NCBI RefSeq assembly: GCF_000237925.1
Contig: NC_031502.1
Span: 21,450,909-21,514,908, forward strand
Source of the DNA: Schistosoma mansoni
Lineage: Eukaryota > Platyhelminthes > Trematoda > Strigeidida > Schistosomatidae
DNA length: 64,000 nucleotides
Direction of reading: 5' to 3'
The notes below the pieces were generated by a model. That model was not told where the DNA came from and made no database searches. It saw nothing but the letters and a program-made list of their open reading frames with translations. Below are positions 1 to 52,171 of this stretch, in pieces. How positions within the stretch are numbered: position 1 is the stretch's first letter; the number at the start of each line of letters is the position of its first letter. The position numbers and the translations under genes are program-made.

Positions 1-494
1 CAAGTAACGCAGTTCATTTTGCAGCGTATGGATTTGCAGAATTAACAGTATATATGTACATCAGTTTACTCGTTAATAACACCAGTCAACTACATATGTT
101 TAATTCATGTTTATCGTCATATTTGATCTCGACATTACAGACATCTGTAACTGATTGACTTTATGTTACGTTTAAGTTTTTGCTCTCGTCACTTATTGAA
201 GGACTGTAAATTGATCTACTTGTAACTTACGAACCCCAAATAACAATAAAAGTAAATTCCAATTCAGGCACAAAATATGATTTGAAAATTACAGGTAATC
301 AACTCAAATGCATCGTCTTCATGACAAATACAAATATTACAAAACAAACCTTCAAATTTTAGAATTCCGGGGCAATAACTTCCAAATACCAAACTAAAGA
401 CAAAATGAAACAAAATATCGGAGGCCAAATATCTAAACAAACAAGTTTAAAAGTTGAGTAAAACAAGTATATAAAAAATGCAGTGGAATTATTA

Positions 495-890
495 ACATCC
501 AATATAACAGTTCTACTGTACTGAGCTGAAACTTTGAGAACAACCACAACTATCATCAAAAAAGTACAAGTATTTATAAACAATTTTCAACGCAAGATAT
601 GTATTATCTGTTGATCTAATAACATCAGCAACAGCCTATTGTGGGAGAGAACAATCAGCTTCAGGCTGGAGATGAGATAAGAGAAAGTCTCTGGAGGCAA
701 ATAGGACATACATTGTGGAAATCATCAAACTGCATCACGAGGTAAGCGCTAACACGCCATGTGAAGAATCGGAAGCAAATATGAAAAGGATGAATAGCAA
801 CTGCAAATGATTGCTCAGGAAAGAGTTGGATGGAGAACGCTGGTGGCTAGCCTATGCTCGTTCATGAGGAGTAACAGGAGTAAATAAGTG
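495..890 (+). mobile_element. SR2-like RTE LINE, decayed 3' end
   Basis: This stretch matches, base by base with many changes, the 3' third of the better SR2-like copy at 42340-42905: the 'acagttctac' segment, the 'agtacaagtatttataaaca' segment, the 'atcagcaacagcctat' segment and the ending 'aggagtaacaggagtaa'. The frame is destroyed and no protein can be read. It is a 5'-truncated retrotransposon tail of the RTE clade. Identity is inferred from the internal comparison and from knowledge of SR2-type C-terminal sequence. Confidence 0.75.
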
Positions 891-1539
891 ACACTGAAAA
901 ACAAACCATTTCAGAAGTAGGTTTGCAATAAGTTGATAAGTGTCAACTATCAAACATTTTATGACTCTTTATTTACTTCAACCCTATATTCATTTATACA
1001 CTTTCAGTCATAGATTTCGGTAGGTTTTCTTCACTGTTGAGTTCACCTTTAAAAGGCGAACATCATGAGTTGATGAACTATTTTCTTAGGTTCTAATTTT
1101 GATACCTACAGATCTGCAAATATAGATCTGCTTCCATTCGACAACATAGACGTTTTAATTCATTTGTACTTCAGAAAATCAAATTTGTTACATTTTGCTT
1201 CATTGTTAAAGAGAAAAATGAAATCAATCGGAAATTAGCGAGAAATTCAATTATTTGAAATTACTGATACTGAATACAGTTTACTCTCATGAATGTGTTA
1301 CAAACAAGATGTTATTACACTGTTTTAGTCCATTCACCATAGATGATGTGGTAAAGTATTAATGTGCAAAAATATTTTATCCCTTCCACTGACAAGATGG
1401 AACATATGCATTAAGCTATAGAGGATAATGTCTTAACTTTCCACCTATTCAATCCACTTGAGCAATGGACAACGGTAATACACAACTAAAGGTCCAATAA
1501 GTTGACAATGTCACATTTTTCAATCAATAAAATATTTCC
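891..1539. other. No recognisable gene
   Basis: About 650 bp of AT-rich sequence between two LINE remnants. I see no exon with conserved protein content, no structured RNA and no recognisable repeat end. It lies downstream of the PFKFB stop codon with respect to that gene. Confidence 0.5.
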
Positions 1540-3308
1540 AGTTCTCCTGTAACACATTGACAAAAGTCAATGACAATCCCAAAGACCGAAGGCGAAGTCG
1601 TACTACCGACTGTACAGAGGTGTGACGGTAGTAAGGTGTTTCCTTCAGACAACCAGCATAACAGCGATGCTGCCTTCCCACAAGGAGGGGTGGGGTTAGA
1701 AAAGGTCGACCATAAAAATGAACACCTCGCCTTATCCCACGGATTTCCATCTCCGGCGGTAAGGTCCTTTGAAGAACGGAGATAACACGTCAAAAATCCC
1801 CCACAAAAGGGCCGTGCGTGACCGGCCTCAAGCAGTTGTCCCTTGGGCACTGCGGTCACACTCCCAGGTCGTTATGACCAACACTAATCCAACTTCTTTT
1901 TCAGGTCCCTCAAGAAACACCCTTCCACGGTGTGGGCAGCCGGGAAGTGATATTAGCCCTCATACTCGTAACTGCACACGAGACCATATTGGTCACATTC
2001 AAATCCTTCCTACACCTAGTAGTTCTCTTATCTCCACGACTAACCCTCCTCACGTCCTTTTATCACCTCGCACCGCTAGGGCAAACGATCCGAGTACACG
2101 GAACGTTATTCCTGGTCTCCTGAAACCACGCTCTAAACTACATATGGGAACTTTCAATGTCTAAAGATTGTGCCAAATAGGACAACAGGCTTCCTTAGCT
2201 AGCACTTTAGAATCTCGCACAATCGATGTGTGCTGCGTCTCTGAAACGGGCATACAAGATCCGAGTAGAGTCATTCATTTGACCTCACCTAATCAAAATA
2301 AAGAACCATCTCGATACACGCTTCGTGTATCTGGTATCCCTGATGCTACTTTCCAAGGTCTCGCTGGAGTAGGTATAGCATTAATTCCTGGGGCAGAACT
2401 AGCTCTTTTAGACTGGATCCCAGTAGACAGTCGTCTATGCACTGTCCGACAAAACGGATCAGTAAGGACTCGAAAAGATAGGGAAACTCGTCGTTGCCTC
2501 TTCGTCGTCTCTCTCGCCAACTAACGTCATCTGTGGCGAAGGCGAGATATCCGTCTGTCAACTAAAGAACAAGCATATTGTGCAGCAGTTCGTTCCGTCC
2601 TACTTTATGGTAGTGAAGCATGGTTGGTAAGGGTAGAGGATATCCATAGGCTACTAGTATTCGATCATAGGTGTCTTCGAAGCATTACTCGTATATCCTG
2701 GGACCACCGAGTAAGTAATGCAGTTGTTGGGAAACAGGTACTAGGTAAAGATGGCGAATCGACTGGTGAAGTAGTGAAACTTCATCAGTTGATGTGGCTG
2801 GAACACGTGTTACGTATGCCCAACCACCGACTGCCCCGAAGTGCGATGTTTTATGATAGAGGAGTCGGTTAGTAGAAGACCAAAGGCGGCCAGACCAAAA
2901 CATGGCACAATTCCATGAAGTCACTGACATGTGGACTGAGCCATGTTGGTAGGTGTAGACTACTTGATTGGGGTCCGCGAAATGATAGCAATCGATAATT
3001 AGAGACCTTGAATGACATGGCTCAAAATCGTTCGCAATGGCGAAGGTGTATCCACTCTTTGTGTTCTATCAAATTCTAATCTTCTGAATCTTTCATGTCT
3101 CTATCTTTTTTCTCTTTCCAAATTCATATCACTGGATTATACTCCTTGAATAAATTCTTCAAACCCTAGTCTTTCGGATTAATGCTTGTACTCTCACTAC
3201 TTCTACCACTATGGGATTTGAATCGACAACTGCATCTCTGTGCTAATGTGGTATGGCAGCTCGAACTGATGTACGTACGTACGAAGTTCTACGTTGTGAT
3301 TGACTGAC
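1540..3308 (+). mobile_element. RTE-clade LINE (SR3/Perere-3-like), middle deleted
   Basis: This copy keeps both ends of an RTE-type LINE. A 5' region at 1540-2130 is followed by the start of the AP-endonuclease domain at about 2140-2520 (LHMGTFNV, SRTIDVCCVSETGIQDPSRV, GLAGVGIALIPGAELALLDW). It then jumps directly to the C-terminal region at about 2520-3079 (YCAAVRSVLLYGSEAW, RLLVFDHRCLRSITRISWDH, LEHVLRMPNHRLPRSAM). The end of the endonuclease and essentially the whole reverse transcriptase core are absent. The 3' UTR ends in the family's (TGAC)n-type tail near 3308. There is a stop in the endonuclease start (FNV then stop, 2162-2164) and further disruption near 2868. It cannot move by itself but could have been moved by a complete relative. 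Confidence 0.85.
2168..2524 (+). pseudogene. LINE endonuclease N-terminal fragment
   Basis: A 118-codon open stretch encoding the N-terminal part of an RTE endonuclease (SASTLES-type start, VCCVSETGIQDPSRVIHLTS, LAGVGIALIPGAELALLDWI). The catalytic middle and end of an AP-endonuclease are missing, because the element jumps to its C-terminal region just after this stretch. It is a relic inside the LINE at 1540-3308, not a host gene. Confidence 0.75.
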
Positions 3309-4620
3309 AATGAAAATCCTTCAGTAATTCGACCTTACATTCCTCATTAAAAAGAAACGAAAAGGACTTACTTTAATTTTATCTAAACTACTTCCATTAC
3401 ATACTATTCTTATCCAATAACGATGTTTTATTTTACTCCTATCATCTCTTTACAATCTTGTTTTATCCATGTGAAGTATATTTATTTTAGTGTCCAGCTA
3501 AACCAGTACTTTTATGTGAGATAAAAATATTTAGTAGGTATTGATTACTGTTATAGGTTAGTAGTGGTTGTAAAGGAGTAGTAACCCTTATCATGCATGT
3601 TCAGTTCTAATGATATTCTATTGATCAAGTCGCCAAGTGACTACTAGTCCAAGTAATTCAATATCCTTTTTACAGTTTTAATATTGATATTCGATGGTAA
3701 CCTGAATACCTCAATAATAACCTTCCATAATTGTGATATTGAGTACATAGGTTCTAGTTCTATATGAAGTATCAATTTCTTCAGTATTATACAGATAGAG
3801 CGTGGATAAATGTTCGCTAGAAAGATCATTGCGGTAATTAATTTCAATCAGTTAGAGTTAATTCATTTCAGTATAAACTTTGGAATTACAGACTATCTCA
3901 CTAAATTCTGATAACCATACAATAAACAGTTAATTTGCAAACCATCAATCAATTGTCTCAATCTTCACTGTTCCTTCTGTAAATATCATTCCGTCTTCTC
4001 TAACTTCATTATTCATGCATTTTCCTACTAATTGCGCTTCATTTCAGTTCTTTCCTTATCGGTCTTCTGCCAAAATACATTCTATGTCTGACCATCAACA
4101 TATACTACTTATATAGATATAAGTAGACTACACCACAGTAACAGTAATAATAAACCAATAATTGCGTATTAACATTCTGATTGGATGTCTGCTTGAATGT
4201 ATAGGTTACCTGTTTTCCTGTCATCTTGATGTTTCAACAAGTTATCTGTTATTGTTTGTTTTAACATATTGTATCTATTAGTCACATGATCTATTCAGGT
4301 GCATTTGTGAAAATTTTATGATCTTTCGCTATATGAAATACAAAAAAAGTACGATCAGAGACATCGTGTTGACTGGCAATACACATTATTCAGATGTCGA
4401 TTTATTGGACTGCTTACTTCTAACTGGCAATCACTCAATATGTTATCGTCAGGATTAACCAAGATGAAGGAAATGGAAACTTGTTGAAATACTTTGTGCT
4501 GAGAATTCTAAATTGTAACAAAATATAACTAAACCGTAGAGAAAAAACACTAATACACAAAAAAGTAGTAGAAAATTATGTTGCTGTACAAACAGAACAA
4601 CAAAGTGTTGATGGATTAAC
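3309..4620. other. No recognisable gene
   Basis: About 1.3 kb of AT-rich DNA between two repeats. I found no conserved coding exon, RNA gene or repeat boundary. The longest open frames (for example 3644-3847, minus) have low-complexity, AT-driven composition and no family resemblance. Confidence 0.45.
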
Positions 4621-4626
4621 GCGAGG

Positions 4627-5214
4627 GATTTATTTAAACACATAAATATTGATACAAACTGGCACGGAATATATATGCGGCACACAAATCTCATTTGATT
4701 TGTGTGAGGGCTATGATACTGCCCAGGTGCCCAAGCCAAAGCAAGTGGTTTTCTTAGAAGGCCACACCCGGAGCATTTGACCTACAGGTCTGATTCAAAA
4801 AGCAGTGGAGCATCATGTGATGTAGTCCCATGGTAGCCGGTGACCAACGATTGATTCATACTCCATTTGTTCCCTCAGAATACTGGAACCCATGTCCACA
4901 CCATTGGTTTGGAATGAGGGTTTTCCAACTCCCCTAGGTGAACTTTCCGTGTCCACCAACCCAGTTAAAGCGCCGGACATTCACTTTTCGTCCTCTCAAT
5001 TTCGTAAACAACAGTAATGCGGTGAGAAGGCAGTGAGTAGGACTCCCCTGGTAGAGGCTGTATACGCGTGACCATGTGAGAGCATTTCGAGAGAGAGTTG
5101 ACTAACTCTTCACCCTCGGTCGTACCACGGCGTTTAGGAGTCCTAAAACAAACGCACGTCCTGATTCCATAGCGGACTCTCCCCACTCTCAGCCGTACCA
5201 CGGCATTTGGGGGG
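4627..5214 (-). mobile_element. R retroposon copy (TAAA-tailed)
   Basis: Nearly full-length copy of the dispersed repeat called R here. In sense (minus) orientation it starts with the 'ccaaatgcc' end near 5214 and finishes with the TTTAAATAAA-type tail near 4627. Compared with the copies at 8738-9262 and 62665-63192 it carries an extra stretch at about 5100-5165 next to the 5' end, which looks like a local partial duplication (two versions of the 'cgtaccacggc' motif). No clear target duplication was found. Confidence 0.8.
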
Positions 5215-5499
5215 AAATAAAGGAGTAAACAAAACGAGAATAAATAAAATCATTCCCTGGTGTGCAACAACATAAAATGCCAAGTGAACAAAACAACTTC
5301 ACATAACGCATCCGTACATATACAGTGATTATATAATTACTGTAAAAGATAAATAACTGATTACTCAATACTTAAACTAGACATTAATAGTATTGCAATT
5401 TTATTATTATTTTTAATGAAGTTCGATAGTTTAATTGCAATGAAAACTTGGTATAATTAAATTAACTCACTAAATAGAACTAAACAATAACACAAAATT

Positions 5500-5692
5500 G
5501 GCAAGACTATAATACTATATATGGACGAACCAATCAGATTTAGGATTACAGGTCTTAAATTTTGGCATGAAATTCATTCATCTCTTTTTGGCTAAATGAT
5601 GTTTTAGCATTTTAGCTGATATTAGTTTCTGGTGAGAAAAAAGATATATCTAATTTCTAACCCTAATCATCAACTGTAAATCATAAGTCTCA
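5500..5692. mobile_element. Short TIR element (MITE-like)
   Basis: A 0.19-kb element. Its left end (ggcaagactataat, then tatggacgaaccaatcag) and right end (aaatcataagtctcacgag) are imperfect inverted copies of each other. The same ends bound the longer elements at 14173-14944 and 32959-33488. No coding capacity. It is most likely a non-autonomous DNA transposon; the superfamily is not decidable. Confidence 0.55.
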
Positions 5693-6013
5693 CGAGATGA
5701 TAGCAATCGATGGTTAGAGACCTTAAATGACATGGCTCAAAATCATTTGCAATGGCGAAGATGAATCCACTCTTTGTGTTCTGCCAAATTCTTCATGTCT
5801 CTATCTTTTTTCTCTTTCCAAATTTAGTTCATTGGATTATGCTCCTTCAATAACATCTTCAAACCTTTATCTTTCACATAATGCTTATACTCTTACTACT
5901 TCTACCACTATGGGATTTGAATCGACAACTTCATCTCTGTGCTAATGTGGTATGGCGACTCAAACTGATGTACATAAGTACGTACGAAGTTCTACGTTGT
6001 AAGTGACTGACAG
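5693..6013 (+). mobile_element. RTE LINE 3' tail (same family as 1540-3308)
   Basis: 5'-truncated insertion that starts in the last codons of the LINE protein (region matching 'cgagatgatagcaatcgatgg', then the 'ndMAQNrlQWRr' segment) and runs through the characteristic pyrimidine-rich 3' UTR to the 'gtgactgaca' end. The 3' UTR matches the copies ending at 3308, 23923 and 39060. Confidence 0.85.
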
Positions 6014-6053
6014 AAATCGTAATTCTAATCCCCCACACCACTTTATGTTATAA

Positions 6054-6055
<2 letters not shown>

Positions 6056-6106
<51 letters not shown>
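6056..6106. repeat. (TA)n microsatellite
   Basis: About 50 bp of uninterrupted alternating TA directly downstream of the RTE tail at 5693-6013. Likely length-variable between individuals. Confidence 0.95.
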
Positions 6107-6704
6107 TCCTCATTACGACCCAGTTATTCCTATTGCCTAGTATTTTTGAACATCAATTCATCTTAACAAGTCCCCGAATAAGAACACGGTTGAACAGGAA
6201 CGAAATTATATTCCAAATAACAAGGATAGATGGAAGTAAGAAGCGCAATATAAAATACATTAGTATATTTATAGTTTTTACATGAGTATATTCTAGAGTC
6301 TTCTCTAAGCATCGACTTAGCTCTGATTGGATAAGAATTAACCAATCAGCGTGCAGCAACACAATCGTTCATGAAAAATGCTTTAATCTAATCTATGTCC
6401 CCCGTTAACACTTTATAAACCTCATTTAATCCTGGTTATTAGGTGAATACTCTCAAGATCAATTTGGCATCGCTCACAGATCATCCATAAATTGTAGTCT
6501 CACATAAAAAAGTATACAGTTGACTTGAAAATCTTCTGCTTCGTTTATTTAATAAATTGGATTATTCATAAGAAGGTATTGAAAATTAAAAAAGAGAATA
6601 CAACAATAAACAAATAACGGTAATACAAAAGAACAAACAAACATAGCGACAAACAATTATTACCCATCATATAAATGAGTTGCAAATGATTTGTTGTTGT
6701 TCTT

Positions 6705-6710
6705 TTTATT
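6705..6710 (-). promoter_or_regulatory. Candidate poly(A) signal of PFKFB
   Basis: AATAAA on the minus strand, 56 bases downstream of the PFKFB stop codon (6766-6768). It is the first canonical hexamer after the stop. Further AATAAA-like motifs lie near 6545, so the real cleavage site is not certain. Confidence 0.5.
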
Positions 6711-6765
6711 TACAAAAATAGACAGATCAATAATCTTCTGAAGGTATTTTGATGGATCATTCAAA

Positions 6766-46391
<39,626 letters not shown>

Positions 46392-46920
46392 CTACGAAAA
46401 TCAATAACATCTAAATTTAGACTAACCCCAGCTAGCAAGCGGTGCTATATCTAGAGATACACGACGACCAGAACACATTTTAATGGGACGAAAACTGAGA
46501 ACTCGTAGGATGTGACAAAGGAATTGCAACACACTGGATGCAAACTGACCGGTCTGACCTAGAAGTCAAATTGCCACATGCCTTTGAAATGTGGGTAACT
46601 GTAATATTGGTATGAAGTAACTTCGTTTTTGTATTTGTATATCAACAAAGAACCACTTTGACCAACAACCCCTTGTACTAGTTTGAATAAAGTTCACTTT
46701 TGTTTTTAACCTGAAATCAGAGGTATTCAGCACTATTGTGAGGCTTCTACAGAGAATGATACCGAAGCCTCTCTATGTGAAGCACGAAGCCATTAAAATA
46801 AGCTTCGGATCTGTTGCACCAATGCCCGAAGCCTGTTCAATAAGCGATCGGAACTAGGTGTACAGATTGACTCTACTAAGCTAGACATAATCGTAGTCGC
46901 AGAAACCTGGCTGGCACAGT

Positions 46921-47277
46921 TGTAGTGACCGGCCAGTCTCGATAAGAACACGATTGGAATAATAGAAACAATTATTATTATTGTAACCAATTGTACCAGA
47001 GATTGTTTTACTGTATTTGTTTAACTGTATCCGTTTCACTTCTTGTTCCATATACCGCCTGGTTTGGTTCGAGCTTGCTCACGCACTGCTTGTTCGCTTG
47101 TACTCTTTGGCACGTCTCGGTATTATTTCGATACCACGAGATCTCCAATAAATATACTTGATCTGGACTAATAAAGCCTTCTGATTTACGGGCTATCAAG
47201 GGAACCAAGTCATATTTGTACGCGTAATCGAATAGTAGTGGTGATCATAGTCCGCCCACGACTCGACATCCACTACA
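46921..47277 (+). repeat. 5' LTR of the CsRn1-type element
   Basis: 357 bp. The internal region begins ACTGGTGAGCCG, which recurs shortly after (actggtgagccgttg) and may include the primer-binding site; it resembles only loosely the tRNA-Trp site known for CsRn1 relatives. Confidence 0.93.
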
Positions 47278-47485
47278 ACTGGTGAGCCGTATTTGGAACA
47301 CGCACAACAACTGGTGAGCCGTTGTTGGAACACGCAATACAGCTGGTAACCCAATCCATCGAGCACAAGTCAAACTTGGCCAATTCTCCAAACCAGATCA
47401 ATCCGGTGAGTCTATTTATCTATCCACATCTGTTGCATATATTCGTATTGATTTTTTTCAATATATAATATTTTGGCAACTTAAT

Positions 47486-48352
47486 ATGGTAGATAACGAT
47501 AAGAATAACATAAATATGATAGACTCCGAGATACAGGTTATCAGTTTCCGACCGGTTCCTTTCATCCCCCATGATCCAGAAGTCTGGTTCGCGGCACTGG
47601 AATCTCAATTTGAGATCCGCCGCATAACCAATCAAAGGCAGAAGTACGCCTACGCTTTGGAATCATTGCCCGGGGATCACCTAACCGCTGTCCGTGAGGT
47701 TGTCCTCAATCCCAACGTTCCAAACGTTTATGACCGTCTTAAGGATGCCATCCTTCGACATTTCCTCCCATCAAGAGAGGAAAGATTGAGGACACTTTTA
47801 GCACGTCACCCTATGGGTGATGCTAAGCCGAGCCACCACCTCACGCGCCTGCAATCCCTTGCAGGAAACATGACAGCTGACTCTGAGATAGTCAAAGAGT
47901 TGTGGTTCGAAGCCTTACCAGTCAGTATCCAGCCAACCCTTACGGCTCTGCTCGAGGACACCCCGCTCAACAAGGTGGCCCTCATAGCAGATAAGATTCT
48001 GGCACGAGTTAACACCAAAGGCGACCATTTTGTTGCTAGTTTTTCCCGTTCTAACGTTGATCTCGATGCTAGACGACCTCCGGCTCATGGGGATAGGGAC
48101 AGATGTATCCATACTCGTCTCAGTTTCCGAGACCGCGCAAATGTGCCAGCCCCCTACGTCCCCCGACCCAGGTCACAATCTCGAAAAGCCGTAACGACTC
48201 GCCCCAAGCGGGCATCTTCCAAGCCACGCCAGAAGGCGGTTTCGGAAGCGAGTCCAGGTTGGTGCTGGTTCCACCGTGCTTTCGGAGCCGGTGCCCGTCA
48301 TTGTCGAGCTCCCTGCTCATACAAGGCGGGAAACTTCTCAGCCGGCGAGTAA
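47486..48352 (+). CDS. CsRn1-type gag (288 aa)
   Basis: Capsid-type protein ([67 protein letters not shown]) ending in the unusual CHCC-type box ([18 protein letters not shown]) that distinguishes the CsRn1/Boudicca clade from ordinary CCHC gag proteins. The pol frame overlaps its 3' part. Confidence 0.92.
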   Translation: MVDNDKNNINMIDSEIQVISFRPVPFIPHDPEVWFAALESQFEIRRITNQRQKYAYALESLPGDHLTAVREVVLNPNVPNVYDRLKDAILRHFLPSREERLRTLLARHPMGDAKPSHHLTRLQSLAGNMTADSEIVKELWFEALPVSIQPTLTALLEDTPLNKVALIADKILARVNTKGDHFVASFSRSNVDLDARRPPAHGDRDRCIHTRLSFRDRANVPAPYVPRPRSQSRKAVTTRPKRASSKPRQKAVSEASPGWCWFHRAFGAGARHCRAPCSYKAGNFSAGE

Positions 48353-51300
48353 ATGCGGCCGTACTCGCCGGCACTTCACCTCAGGTTGGCCGTTTATTTT
48401 ACGTGCACGATTATCGCACCAACGCTAGGTACCTTGTGGATACGGGTGCCCAAGTTTCTGTCGTACCTATCGGTAACAGTAAGTCTCAAGCCACTATGCT
48501 TCGACTACACGCTGCGAATGGCTCAGTCATTCCCACCTATGGTACACGACAACTTACGGTCAACCTGAGCAACCGACGACAGTATCTGTGGACGTTCATC
48601 ATTGCCGATGTTCCCACAGCTATACTCGGTATCGATTTCCTACAGCACTATGAATTGCTAGTCGATTCACGTAGGCTGCAGCTAATTGATACTTCGTCGA
48701 ACAGCAACTTTATGGGCTCTAAAGCCCACACAAACGCGTACCGAATCACAGGTGTATTTCATTCGCGTGACGATTTATTCCACGTTTTATTTCAGAAATT
48801 CCCCAAATTAACTAAACCTCTCGAGGAGACTCCATCGGTGACCAATCGTGTGGTACACCACATAGTCACCCGCGGACCACCAGTCACGGCAAGACCTCGC
48901 CGACTGGCACCGGACAAATTAGCTTTCGCTAAACGTGAGTTTGACAATTTACTAGCTACTGGTATTATTCGTCCTTCTCACAGTCCTTGGGCCTCACCTC
49001 TCCACATGGTTCGAAAAAAGGATGGGGTTAGTTGGAGACCATGCGGAGACTACCGAGCGTTAAACACAGCTACACGTTTCGATAGCTATCCCATCCCCCA
49101 CATACATGACATCACGGCATCACTCAAGGGCACGACAATTTTTTCCAAGATCGATCTGGTACGAGCATATCACCAGATCCCAGTCGCTCTTGAAGATATA
49201 GAGAAAACTGCTATCACGACTCCTTTCGGTTTATTTGAGTTCCTACGAATGCCATTTGGATTACGGAATGCTGCTCAAACTTTCCAAAGGTTTATCGATA
49301 GCATTGTACGAGACCTAGATTTTGTTCACGTCTATATTGATGACCTGCTAATCGCATCATCAAACGTAGATGAACATTATCAACACCTGACGCTACTATT
49401 CCAGCGCCTTTCGGATAATGGAATAATAGTCAACCCCGATAAGTGTGAACTCGGGAAGAAGGAAATGAAATTCTTAGGTCATGTTATTAAGCATGAGGGT
49501 ATTCTACCTTGTGAGGATAAAGTACGTACTATAATGGAGTACACTGTACCGTCCACACTCAAGGAACTGAAGGCATTTCTCGGTTTGGTCAACTTCTACC
49601 GACGCTTCATTTCGCACGCGGCAGAACAGTTACGACCGTTAACCGATTTACTTCGCGGTAATCCACGCAAACTGGAATGGAACGACGCCGCACGTACTGC
49701 ATTTTCAGATATCAAAACGGCCCTAGCTCAAGCCACACTTCTCGTGCATCCTGACCCATCAGCCACGCTTAGTATAGCGGTTGATGCGTCGGATTTCGCC
49801 ATAGGAGCCGTTATGCAACAGAATATCTCCGGTAGTTGGCAGCCCCTCGAATTTTTCTCACGACGCCTCACTCCCACGGAGACGAGATATAGCGCTTTTG
49901 GTCGCGAACTGCTAGCAGCCTACTGCGCCATCAAACATTTCCGGCACGCTGTAGAAGGTCGTAAGTTCATCTTATTCACCGACCATAAGCCCTTAACGTA
50001 TGCTCTGCATACCAAGTCTGACCGCTACTCACCACGAGAGTGCAGACATTTGGACTATATCTCCCAGTTCACGACAGACCTTCGTCACGTCAAAGGCGAG
50101 TCGAACTGTGTTGCTGATGCTTTATCACGTATCCAACTGAATGCAGTTACTTTGCCAGTGCTCGATCTACCTGCTATGGCCGCCGCCCAAGCAAACGATA
50201 CTTCATGCACGGAAGCACAACAGTCTACGTCCCTTCAATGCCGGGAAGTACCCCTAGCTACTAGCTCAGGTACTATCCTATGCGATACTTCTACGGGCCT
50301 CCCTCGACCCATCGTACCCTCCGCTTATCGCCGTCTCGTCTTTGATGCCCTTCATGGTCTATCTCATCCTGGTATCGCAGCCACCCTACGCCTCATAGCT
50401 GCACGATACGTCTGGCCGTCAATGAATAAAGATGTCCGTATGTGGGTAAAACAATGTTTACAATGTCAACGATCAAAAGTGCACAGGCACGTAGCTGCCC
50501 CTATTGGCACTTTCGCTACGCCTGATGCTCGCTTCGATCACGTTCACATAGACATTGTAGGACCATTACCACCATCGCACGGGTATGATCACATACTCAC
50601 GTGCATTGATCGTTTCACAAGATGGCCCGAAGCTATTCCCATCACGTCTATTACGGCGGAGACAGTTGCTCACCGCTTCGTAGAACGATGGATAGCTATG
50701 TACGGTTGTCCCTCGACTGTCACGACTGACCGAGGACAACAATTTGAGTCCGCATTATTCTCCTCACTAACACGGCTGCTTGGTACGGAACGCATACGCA
50801 CTACCGCCTACCATCCAGCATCAAACGGTTTAGTTGAACGGTTTCATCGCCAACTTAAAAGTGCTCTTCGAGCACACGAAAACAACAATTGGTACGAAAC
50901 CCTTCCGCTCGTCCTCCTGGGAATCAGAACGAGTCTAAAGGCAGATATTCAATGTTCCGCCGCTGAACTTGTTTACGGCACGACATTGCGTCTGCCTGGG
51001 GAATTTTTCACACCACGGAGCAGCACTAAGTTCGGCGAATCAGACTACGTCCAACGACTGTCTGCATTCATGCGAACACTGACTCCGGTGTCAACTCGTA
51101 TACAACATCGACAGGTCGCTCTCCCTCGAGAGTTATCTACCTGTTCACATGTTTTCATACGAGTAGATTCGGTACGCAAACCTCTACAACAGCCTTACGA
51201 GGGCCCTTTTCACGTGATTTCCCGTCACGAAAAGACCTTCAAGGTTGCTCGACGTGGCCGCATCGAAACAGTCAGCATTGATCGTCTCAAGCCAGCACAC

Positions 51301-51603
51301 GTCGATGACAGTGCTATACCTGATAAGCCGAGACCCAATGTTAGACCCATCAGAGCTTCTAGCGGGATCTCTACATCTACTTCGGATCCCACGCTAGATG
51401 CACCTGAGACCTCATTCTCACGTCCCAGTCAACAGCACGTGTCATCTGCCCCGTCTACGGACGAGACTTCCGTCTCACGTCCAGACCTGCAGACCACACC
51501 GCCCTTGACTGCGGATGAGATTGCAGGCTCACGAGGTTCGAACGAGACTACCGTCTCACGTTCTGGTCGCCGAGTACGCTTACCCGTACGCTTTCTCGAC
51601 TAA
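48103..51603 (+). CDS. CsRn1-type pol polyprotein
   Basis: Frame of 1166 codons; mature domains probably begin near residue 90, since the first part overlaps gag and is compositionally unlike protein. Order: aspartic protease ([12 protein letters not shown], about 111), reverse transcriptase with YIDD at about 411, RNase H ([11 protein letters not shown] about 560, LFTDHKP about 626), integrase with HHCC region (HGLSHPG to CLQC, about 750-790) and D,D,E core ([22 protein letters not shown], about 815-910). Expression from an overlapping frame downstream of gag is how this clade is known to work. Not a host gene. Confidence 0.93.
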   Translation: MYPYSSQFPRPRKCASPLRPPTQVTISKSRNDSPQAGIFQATPEGGFGSESRLVLVPPCFRSRCPSLSSSLLIQGGKLLSRRVNAAVLAGTSPQVGRLFYVHDYRTNARYLVDTGAQVSVVPIGNSKSQATMLRLHAANGSVIPTYGTRQLTVNLSNRRQYLWTFIIADVPTAILGIDFLQHYELLVDSRRLQLIDTSSNSNFMGSKAHTNAYRITGVFHSRDDLFHVLFQKFPKLTKPLEETPSVTNRVVHHIVTRGPPVTARPRRLAPDKLAFAKREFDNLLATGIIRPSHSPWASPLHMVRKKDGVSWRPCGDYRALNTATRFDSYPIPHIHDITASLKGTTIFSKIDLVRAYHQIPVALEDIEKTAITTPFGLFEFLRMPFGLRNAAQTFQRFIDSIVRDLDFVHVYIDDLLIASSNVDEHYQHLTLLFQRLSDNGIIVNPDKCELGKKEMKFLGHVIKHEGILPCEDKVRTIMEYTVPSTLKELKAFLGLVNFYRRFISHAAEQLRPLTDLLRGNPRKLEWNDAARTAFSDIKTALAQATLLVHPDPSATLSIAVDASDFAIGAVMQQNISGSWQPLEFFSRRLTPTETRYSAFGRELLAAYCAIKHFRHAVEGRKFILFTDHKPLTYALHTKSDRYSPRECRHLDYISQFTTDLRHVKGESNCVADALSRIQLNAVTLPVLDLPAMAAAQANDTSCTEAQQSTSLQCREVPLATSSGTILCDTSTGLPRPIVPSAYRRLVFDALHGLSHPGIAATLRLIAARYVWPSMNKDVRMWVKQCLQCQRSKVHRHVAAPIGTFATPDARFDHVHIDIVGPLPPSHGYDHILTCIDRFTRWPEAIPITSITAETVAHRFVERWIAMYGCPSTVTTDRGQQFESALFSSLTRLLGTERIRTTAYHPASNGLVERFHRQLKSALRAHENNNWYETLPLVLLGIRTSLKADIQCSAAELVYGTTLRLPGEFFTPRSSTKFGESDYVQRLSAFMRTLTPVSTRIQHRQVALPRELSTCSHVFIRVDSVRKPLQQPYEGPFHVISRHEKTFKVARRGRIETVSIDRLKPAHVDDSAIPDKPRPNVRPIRASSGISTSTSDPTLDAPETSFSRPSQQHVSSAPSTDETSVSRPDLQTTPPLTADEIAGSRGSNETTVSRSGRRVRLPVRFLD

Positions 51604-52171
51604 CCTCATAACCAACTACGGATACAGTATAGGAATCTGCCCCTATACTACAAGAAAGCTACACTTTTCTCTTTTTCTATCATTTTTTTTTGTTTACCCC
51701 GAGCCTACGCCTCCGACCATCGCTGTTACGGTATCGTCGACTTCAGTCAACTTTCGCGAAAGCTGGCCTGATCACCCACGCTCTAGTCAACGCACTCAGT
51801 CGATCTCTCTGGCTCCAAATACGTATGATATTCATTTGGTCCCGAACATGGTTATCCTGGTCGCATCTGGTTCCTTGGCTCAATCTGGTTTCGTCCTACG
51901 TCTGCAGCGTTTCTGGTCCGGACCTCTACGAACGCAACCTTCAGATTCTGGATACAAACCACTCTGGTGTAGCATGCTAATCCAAGCAATCAATACAGCA
52001 CGTTCCTTCTGGTACCGTTCTACGTCAAAGACTTTTGGTGGCAACTCGAGGATCAACGATCACTCCCTGTTCTGCCAACGTTTTCGTCCTACAATTGCAC
52101 GTTTCGCGATCAGTCCCACGAATGAAACCGCTACGTATCGAAAGTGTAAATCCTTTCTAGCGGGGGGCTCC

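Noticed and set aside
1524-1859. 111-codon minus-strand frame
   Set aside because: Lies antisense to the 5' region of an RTE LINE; composition follows the LINE sequence.
47008-47208. Identical 66-codon minus frames at 47008-47208 and 52259-52459
   Set aside because: They are antisense frames in the two LTRs; the identity reflects LTR identity, not a gene.
51690-51980. Third gene of the CsRn1-type element after pol
   Set aside because: Short frames only, overlapping in several phases, with no recognisable domain; mentioned as unassigned spacer.
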